DNA of 13,888 bases from Actinomycetota bacterium (GTDB taxonomy: Bacteria; Actinomycetota; Acidimicrobiia; Acidimicrobiales; Poriferisodaliceae): positions 1 to 13,888 of the forward strand of contig PCCJ01000067.1 of NCBI GenBank assembly GCA_002731665.1, written 5' to 3'. The notes below the pieces were generated by a model. The model was not told the origin of the DNA. It searched no databases and was given only the letters and a program-made list of their open reading frames with translations. Shown piece after piece: positions 7,499 through 13,888 of the stretch (its first letter is position 1; every line of letters begins with the position of its first letter). Position numbers and translations under genes: made by a program.

Positions 7499-8389
7499 TT
7501 AACCGAAGACTACTACGCCAATAATCCCTAGGAGTACCAGCGCGCTAGCTACGTAGTCCTTAATTTTGTGTCGTTCCTTTAAACGGGTCGTAGAAATTAT
7601 AAAGGCTAGAACAATTTCAATTTGGCCGAGGGTCCGCACTCGCGAGGCAGTGGTCATCGCCATAGCGACTGTCCATCCTGTGGTCCCTGAAACACTCATT
7701 AATCCAATTAAAACGCATCTCCGCCAACTACTAAAAATTTTAGATAGCTGATCTGGTGCGAAAAAAAATAGGTAGAGCCCATGGAGCAACGCTTGAATTC
7801 CGAGCATCGTGGCGAGAGTGAAGACAGATCTATGCCAAAGTGAACTTGCGGTCAGAGTCGTCACTGAAGAACGTATTCCGACTGCAGCTAATCCAAAAAA
7901 AAGGCCACTACTGATACCGCGTAAAGCCCCAGGAGATGTAGCTAAGTAATAGTAAGATTGCGAAGACTTTTTAGCTGTGAGAGTTACTAGACCTACCATG
8001 CATACGACTATTGCAATCCAGGCAAGTAGAGACGGAGATTCTTTAAGAATGATAGTAGAGGCAATAGCTACTAATAGAATTTCCGCTTTCGAGTAAACGG
8101 TGCCGACAGCGAAATCGCGCTCTCGAAATGACTTGAGAAGCAGGATAGTGCCAACTATTTGAGCTGTAGCTGCTCCGCTCACTTTGAACCAATATGAACC
8201 TGGGATTGAGATAGGAGTCGGATGCCAAATGTATGTGCTTGTCAGAAGCAATATGGCGAATGGAAAGGCAAAGAGAAACCTTGCGTATGCGGCTCCTTCG
8301 CTACCAACGACGTCTCTTAGAGCATGTTGCTTGGCTGTTCGAAAAATTTGTGCAACTGACGCAACGAGCGTTATAGGAATCCAGAGCAG
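7499..8389 (-). CDS. EamA/DMT-family transporter with a non-standard start
   Basis: This is an integral membrane protein of the drug/metabolite transporter superfamily, with two EamA repeats. Hydrophobic segments fall at the expected spacing, including 'ILLVAIASTIIL', 'LLAWIAIVVCMVGLVTL' and the last helix 'VASALVLLGIIGVVVFG'. The first repeat ends in 'YSKAEILLVAIASTIILKES', as in the family. The only conventional start in this frame is TTG at 8251, giving 250 residues and losing the first helix. The same frame stays open upstream to 8440 and encodes a plausible first helix and loop ('LLWIPITLVASVAQIF', then 'FLFAFPFAILLL'). I therefore place the start at CTG 8389, one base after the dehydrogenase stop, giving 296 residues, the usual family length. 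ATT at 8395 is another option. Substrate unknown. Confidence 0.8.
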   Translation of the reverse strand: MLWIPITLVASVAQIFRTAKQHALRDVVGSEGAAYARFLFAFPFAILLLTSTYIWHPTPISIPGSYWFKVSGAATAQIVGTILLLKSFRERDFAVGTVYSKAEILLVAIASTIILKESPSLLAWIAIVVCMVGLVTLTAKKSSQSYYYLATSPGALRGISSGLFFGLAAVGIRSSVTTLTASSLWHRSVFTLATMLGIQALLHGLYLFFFAPDQLSKIFSSWRRCVLIGLMSVSGTTGWTVAMAMTTASRVRTLGQIEIVLAFIISTTRLKERHKIKDYVASALVLLGIIGVVVFG

Positions 8390-8390
8390 G

Positions 8391-9182
8391 TTAATTCTCG
8401 TGGTTGCTAGCTTTATCGAGACGCTGTTGAAGGCGGTTCATACCGTGAAGCCACCGGTCAGGGTCAGAAGTTTTTTGTCGCATCCATTTGTCGGCTATCT
8501 GATCAGTCAATATTAAGAATCTTTCATCGACGATAGAGTCGAAGACCTGCTCGGCCACCTCTTCAGCTTCTTTTATTGGGCCACCCGCTTGATTTGCCCA
8601 TTCGCTGTCCGCTTGATTCCCAAGCATTGGGGTTCTAACGGCAAGAGGCGCTAGCAGCCCTACTCTAATTCCGCGATGCATGTATGTGAACGCGAGCCAT
8701 TCTGCGAGTCCTACCACAGCGTGCTTACTTACAGCGTATGGTAAATTATCATGTGTGGACAAGATGCCCGCCATTGAAGCCGTGTGCAATATGTAGCCTT
8801 CTCCACGCTCCAGCATGCCTGGTAGGACAGCACGAACGGCATGCACATGTGACATGAGATTCACGTTCCATTGAAGTTGCCATTCTTCTAAATCAGTGTC
8901 TAGGGGACCGCTACCAGTAGCAATTCCTGCGTTATTGAAAAGTAAGTCAATGGGCCCAACAGTTTCTTCAACTTCGGAAATCATGTTCGAAATGGCGGAA
9001 GGATCATTTAAGTCACAGGTAATGGCGATTCCATCTACATCTTTAGCGACTTCTCTGGACTTGCTTTCATCTATGTCTACGATGACTAACTTGGCACCCT
9101 CGCTAGCGAACTTCCTGGCGCAAGCGGCGCCGATTCCACTAGCGGCTCCTGTAATAACAGAAACTTTGTTGTTTAGCTGCAT
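8391..9182 (-). CDS. Short-chain dehydrogenase/reductase (classical SDR)
   Basis: The 263-residue protein has a Rossmann fold with the classical SDR motifs: cofactor loop 'TGAASGIG' (11-18), an acidic residue after the second strand ('VIVDID', D36) that favours NAD over NADP, 'NNAG' at 83-86, N108, S136, and the catalytic Y149-x-x-x-K153. In place of the usual 'PG' turn after the last strand it has 'APLAVRTPML' (178-187). The substrate cannot be inferred. GGAGA lies five bases before the ATG on the minus strand, a strong ribosome binding site that fixes this start. It is the second gene of a minus-strand unit, 33 bases after the acidic protein gene and directly joined to the transporter gene. 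Confidence 0.93.
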   Translation of the reverse strand: MQLNNKVSVITGAASGIGAACARKFASEGAKLVIVDIDESKSREVAKDVDGIAITCDLNDPSAISNMISEVEETVGPIDLLFNNAGIATGSGPLDTDLEEWQLQWNVNLMSHVHAVRAVLPGMLERGEGYILHTASMAGILSTHDNLPYAVSKHAVVGLAEWLAFTYMHRGIRVGLLAPLAVRTPMLGNQADSEWANQAGGPIKEAEEVAEQVFDSIVDERFLILTDQIADKWMRQKTSDPDRWLHGMNRLQQRLDKASNHEN

Positions 9183-9215
9183 TTAATTCTCCGCATTAAA
9201 GTAATAACCAAGAAC

Positions 9216-9680
9216 CTAACTGCCTATTGGCGTGCCGCAATGTGGACACGCAGCAGTTCCGCCACGGTCATCATATTGAGAAGCTTTCACGAGAAGGAAA
9301 CAGCCAGTACAAAGAACCTCATCTTCCTGTTTGCTGAGAATGCGGTCACCTTCTGCAGAAACAAGAACTTTTTCGACAACGTCGCCTTCAGTCTCAGTGT
9401 CGTCTTCGTCTTCGTCTTCGTCTTCTGATGCAAGTCGTTCTCTCAGAATAGTGTCAAGGTCGGCTTCTACTTCGTCGTCTTCGTCTTCGTCTTCGTCTTC
9501 GTCTTCTGATGTGATTTTGACTCCAGACGGCACTTCTATTTCATGATCGTCGTCGTCTTCTTCACCTTCAGGTGGGATTGCATCGTCATCATCCATTTCG
9601 AGGTCAATTTCAAGATCGTCAAGATCACCATCTAGCTCGATATCTGGTTCTTCGTTAGGTTCTATAGTGTCGTCGCTCAT
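9216..9680 (-). CDS. Highly acidic protein with C-terminal zinc ribbon (DUF4193-like)
   Basis: The 154-residue product is dominated by Asp and Glu over residues 1-100, including alternating Glu-Asp runs at about 59-69 and 86-94, and ends in a compact four-cysteine module, C124-x2-C127 and C145-x2-C148, that should bind zinc. The 'CTGCFLLVKASQ' segment and acidic N-terminus resemble the actinobacterial DUF4193 family ('CxxCFLV...'), but I cannot confirm membership. The family has no established function. There is no signal peptide or membrane segment, so it should be cytoplasmic. The start is supported by AGGG six bases before the ATG. It heads the minus-strand unit with the dehydrogenase and transporter, and its leader carries a terminator-like hairpin. 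Confidence 0.82.
   Translation of the reverse strand: MSDDTIEPNEEPDIELDGDLDDLEIDLEMDDDDAIPPEGEEDDDDHEIEVPSGVKITSEDEDEDEDEDDEVEADLDTILRERLASEDEDEDEDDTETEGDVVEKVLVSAEGDRILSKQEDEVLCTGCFLLVKASQYDDRGGTAACPHCGTPIGS
9401..9430 (-). repeat. Hexanucleotide tandem repeat, copy A
   Basis: On the plus strand this reads as four CGTCTT units followed by CTGATG. It encodes alternating Glu-Asp in the acidic protein (about residues 84-94). The same array with five units recurs at 9476-9511, so the two arrays form an imperfect direct repeat about 75 bases apart. Confidence 0.9.
9476..9511 (-). repeat. Hexanucleotide tandem repeat, copy B
   Basis: On the plus strand this is five CGTCTT units followed by CTGATG, the longer partner of the array at 9401-9430. 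It encodes residues 57-69 of the acidic protein. Unit gain or loss would keep the reading frame and only lengthen or shorten the Glu-Asp run. Confidence 0.9.
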
Positions 9681-9694
9681 AATTGGCCCTGTCT

Positions 9695-9732
9695 AAAAAA
9701 AATGGGCCCTCCAGCGCCGGAGGATACCCATA
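9695..9732 (-). terminator. Terminator-like hairpin with U-tract in the acidic-gene leader
   Basis: Read on the minus strand, ATGGG pairs with CCCAT (9727-9731 with 9702-9706), then after a 3-by-1 internal loop CCTCC pairs with GGAGG (9719-9723 with 9708-9712) around a six-base loop. Eight Ts follow directly (9702-9695). This has the form of a Rho-independent terminator. Its end lies only 14 bases before the ATG at 9680, so it would act as an attenuator of this gene, or block minus-strand transcription coming out of uvrB. Confidence 0.5.
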
Positions 9733-9770
9733 GTTTCACCCGGATAATGCATCATTCGACGAGATATATT

Positions 9771-9798
9771 TTGCGACCCCTTATTCGGTACGTAAGAT
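9771..9798 (+). promoter_or_regulatory. Probable uvrB promoter giving a leaderless transcript
   Basis: TTGCGA (9771-9776) and TAAGAT (9793-9798) each match the -35 and -10 consensus at four of six positions, with a 16-base spacer. The predicted start site, six or seven bases after the -10, falls on the GTG start codon of uvrB at 9805. No Shine-Dalgarno sequence precedes that GTG, which agrees with a leaderless mRNA, common in actinobacteria. Confidence 0.45.
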
Positions 9799-9804
9799 TG
9801 TACT

Positions 9805-11865
9805 GTGAGTGTTGAAAAAAGAGTGCTGCCGACTGCGCTAAACCCTTTCAAAGTGGTCTCTGATTTTAATCCGTCAGGCGATCAGCCTAAGGCGATTGAG
9901 GCTTTGTCCGATGGAATCAACAGTGGATTGAAGTTCCAAACGCTTCTTGGAATTACAGGCTCCGGTAAAAGTGCGACAATGGCCTGGACGATCGAAAGCG
10001 TGCAGAGGCCAACTCTTGTACTTGCGCCAAATAAATCGCTGGCAGCACAGCTAGCTAACGAATTCCGAGAATTTTTTCCTGATAATCGTGTTGAATATTT
10101 TGTTTCATATTATGACTACTATCAGCCGGAAGCGTATATGCCGTCTTCGGATACGTACATTGAGAAAGACTCATCGGTTAACGAAGAAATCGATAGACTT
10201 CGGCACTCAGCTACTGCAGCGCTTCTAACTCGGAGAGACGTAATAGTAGTTGCATCGGTTTCTGCGATCTATGGACTGGGTCCGCCAGAGGAATATTTAA
10301 GGAAGATGCTTTATCTACGCGTTGGTGATGCGCGTGAGCAGCGAGCGATCCTACGACAGCTTGTGGCTATGCAGTATGAGCGTAATGATATGAACTTGGT
10401 TAGAGGGAAATTTAGGGTCAGAGGGGACACACTTGAGATACATCCGGCGTACGAGCAGTTCGTGGTCCGAATTGAACTGTTTGGCGACGAGATAGAGCGG
10501 ATTACTCGCATTGACACGCTTACTGGTGAGCGTTTGGAAGAGGTAACTGAGGTCACAATTTTTCCAGCTACTCACTATGTGACAGGTGAGGAAAAATTAC
10601 AAACTGCTTTAGGGAAAATAGAGAATGAGTTACAGGAGCGACTTGCGTGGTTTGAAAGCAACAATAAACTTCTCGAAGCTCAGAGACTAAGAATGCGAAC
10701 TGAATATGACCTTGAAATGTTGCAGGAACTCGGTTATTGCAACGGCGTTGAGAATTACTCGATGCATCTGGATGAAAGAACATTTGACGAACCGCCCTAC
10801 ACTCTTTTAGATTTTTTTCCCAATGATTTTTTGCTAATAATCGATGAGAGTCACGTGGCTGTTCCTCAGCTTCATGGGCAACATGCTGGTGATCGGTCCC
10901 GGAAAAATACACTTATTGATCATGGATTCCGTCTTCCCTCAGCGCGCGATAACAGGCCTCTGAAATTCGATGAGGTTATGGAACGACTCAATCAAGTGGT
11001 TTTCTTATCTGCAACACCGGGTAACTATGAGGTTGAGCAAAGCGAGCAGATAGTCGAACAGATTATTCGCCCGACTGGACTAGTTGACCCAGAGGTAATT
11101 GTTAAACCAACCAAAAATCAAATTGATGATTTGATAGAGCAAATAGAATATCGGGTCGCTCGAGGTGATCGAGTTTTAGTTACAACGCTGACAAAGAAGA
11201 TGTCTGAAGATCTAACAGATTATCTGCTTGAGCTAGGTACCAAGGTGCGGTATCTCCACAGCGAAATCGACACTATCGAACGAATTGAAATATTGCGTGA
11301 CCTTCGACTAGGTGAGTTCGATGTTTTGGTCGGAATTAACCTGCTTCGTGAAGGGCTCGATTTACCTGAGGTTTCTTTGGTGGCGATCCTAGATGCAGAC
11401 AAAGAGGGCTTCCTGAGAAGTGAGACCTCGTTAATTCAGACAATTGGGCGAGCGGCGAGGAACGTAGACGGTCAAGTAATTATGTATGCGGATGCCGTAA
11501 CAGCTTCGATGCAGAAAGCTATCTCTGAGACGAACCGCCGAAGAGGCCTACAGCAAAAATACAATAAAGAAAATAACATAAACCCTCAGACTATTCGAAA
11601 AGCTGTGACCGATATTCTTTTGATTCTCCGAGGCGAAACTCAGGGTGCTCCCGTCCCTGAAAAGCTTTCTAACAAACATTATGCTTCCGCTGAACGAGCG
11701 AAAAAAGACCTAGCCGAATTACCAGAAGATGATTTGAATAGGTTAATACACTCGTTGGAGTTGGAAATGCAGGAAGCCGCTGAGGATTTAAGATTTGAGT
11801 ATGCAGCGCGGCTTCGTGACGAGCTTAAGGAACTGAGGCGGGACCTTAGAGATGCAGTGAAATAA
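9805..11865 (+). CDS. uvrB: Excinuclease ABC subunit B
   Basis: UvrB is the helicase-like damage-verifying subunit of nucleotide excision repair; it receives DNA from UvrA and recruits UvrC. The 686-residue length is typical. Walker A is 'GITGSGKS' (49-56), using Ser and Ala after the Lys in the actinobacterial manner. The DNA-clamping beta-hairpin '[13 protein letters not shown]' is at 101-113. Walker B 'IIDESH' is at 345-350, 'LSATPGNYE' at 401-409, and the C-terminal helicase lobe carries '[20 protein letters not shown]' and 'QTIGRAARN'. The UVR motif that contacts UvrC occupies about the last 45 residues. The start is GTG and '[19 protein letters not shown]' begins at residue 13 as expected. 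It is divergent from the acidic-protein unit. Confidence 0.98.
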   Translation: MSVEKRVLPTALNPFKVVSDFNPSGDQPKAIEALSDGINSGLKFQTLLGITGSGKSATMAWTIESVQRPTLVLAPNKSLAAQLANEFREFFPDNRVEYFVSYYDYYQPEAYMPSSDTYIEKDSSVNEEIDRLRHSATAALLTRRDVIVVASVSAIYGLGPPEEYLRKMLYLRVGDAREQRAILRQLVAMQYERNDMNLVRGKFRVRGDTLEIHPAYEQFVVRIELFGDEIERITRIDTLTGERLEEVTEVTIFPATHYVTGEEKLQTALGKIENELQERLAWFESNNKLLEAQRLRMRTEYDLEMLQELGYCNGVENYSMHLDERTFDEPPYTLLDFFPNDFLLIIDESHVAVPQLHGQHAGDRSRKNTLIDHGFRLPSARDNRPLKFDEVMERLNQVVFLSATPGNYEVEQSEQIVEQIIRPTGLVDPEVIVKPTKNQIDDLIEQIEYRVARGDRVLVTTLTKKMSEDLTDYLLELGTKVRYLHSEIDTIERIEILRDLRLGEFDVLVGINLLREGLDLPEVSLVAILDADKEGFLRSETSLIQTIGRAARNVDGQVIMYADAVTASMQKAISETNRRRGLQQKYNKENNINPQTIRKAVTDILLILRGETQGAPVPEKLSNKHYASAERAKKDLAELPEDDLNRLIHSLELEMQEAAEDLRFEYAARLRDELKELRRDLRDAVK

Positions 11866-11881
11866 AACTTGGAGGCTGCGT

Positions 11882-11980
11882 ATGAAAGGGTCTTTGCTTA
11901 AAGCAACGGTTGTAGGCGTTCCTTGCCTCAGAAGCGAGTTAGTGTTATCGAGACAGAAGGATTCAGCCCATGCCATATGA
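11882..11980 (+). CDS. Possible 32-codon leader ORF overlapping the dehydrogenase start
   Basis: An ATG at 11882 is preceded by GGAGG (11871-11875) at six bases, the best Shine-Dalgarno match in this part of the window. The frame runs 32 codons ('[20 protein letters not shown]...') to TGA at 11978-11980, ending eleven bases inside the next gene in another frame. It resembles no protein I know. It could be a translated leader peptide that couples or delays translation of the dehydrogenase, or chance. The RNA also contains a TTGCT/AGCAA inverted repeat at 11894-11906. Confidence 0.3.
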   Translation: MKGSLLKATVVGVPCLRSELVLSRQKDSAHAI

Positions 11981-13061
11981 AGTTAAAGCAGTTGTTGCCA
12001 AGAGCCCTAAACAACCAGTGTCAGTTGAAACAATTTTAGTGCCGGATCCGGGCCCTGGAGAAGTACTTGTCGATGTTCAAGCCTGTGGAGTTTGCCACAC
12101 TGATCTTCATTATCGGGAAGGTGCTATTAATGATGAATTTCCTTTTTTGCTTGGCCATGAGGCAGCGGGGATCATTAGCGCTATCGGGTCGGGGGTTAGC
12201 AAGGTAGAGGTCGGTGATTTTGTAGTGCTTAATTGGCGAGCTGTTTGTGGACACTGTCGAAGTTGTGTAAGGGGACGCCCACAGTTTTGTTTTTCGACGC
12301 ACAATGCTTCGCAAAAAATGACGCTCAATGGAGTTCCGTTAACTGCTGCCTTGGGAATTGGAGCGTTCGCCGAGAAGACGCTGGTTGCCGAAGGCCAAGC
12401 TACGAAAGTTAACCCTCTTGTAGAGCCAGAGGTTGCCGGGCTTATAGGTTGTGGAGTCATGGCTGGCCTTGGAGCAGTTCTAAATACGGCGAACGTATCT
12501 CGAGGAGACAGCGTTGCCGTTTGGGGATGTGGTGGCGTGGGTGACGCAGCGATTGAAGGAGCTCGACTAGCAGGTGCACACACAATTATTGCTATCGATA
12601 TCGATGAAAAAAAATTAGATTGGTCGAGGAATTTCGGAGCGACTCATACTGTGAACTCATTCGGAAAAACTAATGATGAGGTTGTAGAACAAGTTCGTGC
12701 GCTAAGCAATGGCGATGGCGTAGATGTTGCTATAGAGGCGGTTGGCCTTTCTGATACGTATAAGCAAGCTTTCTATTCGCGCGACTTGGCTGGAACAGTA
12801 GTGTTGGTTGGTGTTCCCAATCCCGAAGCCGAGCTTTCATTACCGCTCATTGATATTTTCGGTCGAGGCGGTCAACTTAAGAGTTCGTGGTACGGAGATT
12901 GTCTACCTAGCAGAGATTTTCCAATGTTGACAGAACTTTATATGCAGGGAAGACTTAATTTAGGAGGATTTGTTTCTGAGACTATATCTATAGATGAAGT
13001 AGAGCTTGCTTTTGAAAAAATGGAGCGTGGGGAAGTGCTTCGCTCTGTAGTCGTAATGTAA
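11970..13061 (+). CDS. mscR: S-(hydroxymethyl)mycothiol dehydrogenase (mycothiol-dependent formaldehyde dehydrogenase)
   Basis: This 363-residue zinc-dependent medium-chain dehydrogenase oxidises the formaldehyde-mycothiol adduct with NAD, and family members also reduce S-nitrosomycothiol. Catalytic zinc ligands are C42, H63 and C161; structural zinc ligands are C93, C96, C99 and C107. The NAD fold has 'GCGGVG' (186-191) and D210 after the second strand. Blocks such as '[31 protein letters not shown]', 'LNWRAVCG', 'QKMTL', '[16 protein letters not shown]' and a C-terminal 'VLRSVVV' agree nearly word for word with mycobacterial MscR as I recall it, not with glutathione-type FrmA. AGAAGG precedes the ATG by nine bases. 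It lies 104 bases after uvrB and 64 bases before uvrA on the same strand. Confidence 0.92.
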   Translation: MPYEVKAVVAKSPKQPVSVETILVPDPGPGEVLVDVQACGVCHTDLHYREGAINDEFPFLLGHEAAGIISAIGSGVSKVEVGDFVVLNWRAVCGHCRSCVRGRPQFCFSTHNASQKMTLNGVPLTAALGIGAFAEKTLVAEGQATKVNPLVEPEVAGLIGCGVMAGLGAVLNTANVSRGDSVAVWGCGGVGDAAIEGARLAGAHTIIAIDIDEKKLDWSRNFGATHTVNSFGKTNDEVVEQVRALSNGDGVDVAIEAVGLSDTYKQAFYSRDLAGTVVLVGVPNPEAELSLPLIDIFGRGGQLKSSWYGDCLPSRDFPMLTELYMQGRLNLGGFVSETISIDEVELAFEKMERGEVLRSVVVM

Positions 13062-13125
13062 CTCGTGCGTAATCTCTTCCAAGGTAGTTAGTACTGCGAG
13101 TTGTGGCGGCTAAGCTTCGCCCTAT

Positions 13126-13888
13126 ATGGGTGACAAGCTGATTGTTCGCGGCGCACGCGAAAACAACCTGCGCAACGTGGATATCGAGTTGCCTAGAGGC
13201 AAGATGATTGTGTTTACTGGTTTGTCCGGTAGCGGTAAGTCTTCTCTCGCTTTTGATACCATCTATGCTGAAGGGCAACGCAGATACGTTGAGTCCCTCT
13301 CGTCGTATGCTCGACAGTTTCTAGGTCAGATGGATAAGCCTGACGTTGATTTTTTGGAGGGTTTGTCACCGGCAATATCGATTGATCAAAAAAGCGCAAG
13401 TAGAAACCCTCGATCTACAGTCGGAACGATCACAGAGGTTTATGACTACTTGCGGCTTTTGTATGCCCGTGTAGGTGTGCAGCACGATCCTGACACAGGT
13501 GAGGTCGTTGAGATGCAGACTCCTCAGCAGATCGTAGATAGAATTTTGGAGCTTGAGCCTAAGACCCGTTTTCAGGTTTTGGCTCCGGTAGTTCGCAGCC
13601 GAAAAGGCGAATATCACACCCTCATGTCTGACCTAGCCGCAAGAGGCTACGTGAGAGCTCGCGTCGACGGGGAATCAGTAGATCTTACTACTGAGGAGGT
13701 CGCACCTGACGAGCGCCTAGACCGGTATGTCAACCATGATATCGAAGTTGTTGTTGACCGGCTGGTGATGAAAAAAGGAATCGAACAAAGGCTTACAGAG
13801 TCAGTTGAAGCTGCATTGTTACTTGCAGACGGACACGTTTGGCTGGAAATAGTTCCAGTAGATGGCGAACCTTTCATCATGACTTACA
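13126..13888 (+). CDS. uvrA: Excinuclease ABC subunit A, N-terminal part (runs off the window)
   Basis: UvrA is the ATPase that first recognises damage and hands DNA to UvrB. The frame opens at ATG 13126 and is still open at the last base, so 254 codons of roughly 950 are present. Visible parts are the N-terminal '[21 protein letters not shown]', Walker A 'GLSGSGKSS' (32-40), '[24 protein letters not shown]', the '[33 protein letters not shown]' block, and the beginning of the UvrB-binding domain with '[10 protein letters not shown]', 'RKGEY' and '[10 protein letters not shown]'. In the 'ARVG' to 'QTPQQ' segment no Cys pair is present, a position that varies among species. No strong ribosome binding site precedes the ATG. 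Confidence 0.97.
   Translation, partial: MGDKLIVRGARENNLRNVDIELPRGKMIVFTGLSGSGKSSLAFDTIYAEGQRRYVESLSSYARQFLGQMDKPDVDFLEGLSPAISIDQKSASRNPRSTVGTITEVYDYLRLLYARVGVQHDPDTGEVVEMQTPQQIVDRILELEPKTRFQVLAPVVRSRKGEYHTLMSDLAARGYVRARVDGESVDLTTEEVAPDERLDRYVNHDIEVVVDRLVMKKGIEQRLTESVEAALLLADGHVWLEIVPVDGEPFIMTY

Noticed and set aside
9240..9546. Plus-strand Ser-rich ORFs opposite the acidic gene
   Set aside because: They are mirror readings of the GAAGAC repeats. The minus-strand frame has a ribosome binding site, a cysteine module and operon context.
9702..9731. Plus-strand hexaloop with A at position 1 and G at position 4, resembling an ANTAR target upstream of uvrB, in a genome with a PdtaR-type regulator
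   Set aside because: ANTAR targets consist of two adjacent hexaloop hairpins. I see no second one here, and the likely uvrB promoter lies downstream, so the plus strand would not be transcribed through it.
11220..11402. Minus-strand ORF within uvrB, and other long antisense ORFs such as 2281-2799 in polA and 12110-12583 in mscR
   Set aside because: All are shadows of strongly conserved coding frames, with low-complexity translations and no ribosome binding sites.

Overview
The window is a chromosomal segment of moderate base composition from an actinobacterium, most likely a member of Acidimicrobiia or a relative. The taxon is inferred from gene content and order; nothing in the sequence names it. 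Three things point there. First, an ANTAR response regulator of the PdtaR type precedes polA, rpsA, coaE, uvrB and uvrA, the same order as the Rv1626-Rv1638 region of Mycobacterium tuberculosis. Second, DNA polymerase I has the actinobacterial O-helix. Third, there is a close match to S-(hydroxymethyl)mycothiol dehydrogenase, whose cofactor mycothiol is an actinobacterial thiol.

Layout. Positions 1-201 hold the C-terminal end of a probable methyltransferase. It converges with a DUF3105-type lipoprotein gene on the minus strand (221-736). That gene starts only a few bases from a small helical protein gene on the plus strand (745-1029). Then come pdtaR (1155-1742), polA (1811-4486), a class I SAM methyltransferase (4502-5290), rpsA (5410-6804) and coaE (6813-7448), all on the plus strand. 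polA to methyltransferase and rpsA to coaE are tightly spaced. A three-gene minus-strand unit follows, transcribed from 9680 down to 7499: a very acidic zinc-ribbon protein, a short-chain dehydrogenase and an EamA-type transporter. A 124-base divergent region separates it from uvrB (9805-11865), which is followed on the plus strand by the mycothiol-dependent formaldehyde dehydrogenase gene (11970-13061) and the first 254 codons of uvrA (13126 to the window end).

How the genes relate. Most of the window is conserved core information processing: UvrA and UvrB find damage and load UvrC, Pol I fills the excision gap, S1 supports translation and CoaE finishes coenzyme A. The formaldehyde dehydrogenase between uvrB and uvrA could be a functional companion, since formaldehyde damages DNA. 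This is inference from position and chemistry.

I found no mobile elements, tRNA, rRNA, CRISPR array or convincing new defence system. The points most worth a second look are local: a terminator-like hairpin in the leader of the acidic-protein gene, a transporter whose correct N-terminus lacks any ATG, GTG or TTG start, a probable leaderless uvrB, a 32-codon ORF with a strong ribosome binding site overlapping the dehydrogenase start, and hexanucleotide repeats in the acidic gene. No stretch longer than 300 bases lacks a gene; the longest gaps are about 120-125 bases (1030-1154, 5291-5409 and 9681-9804).
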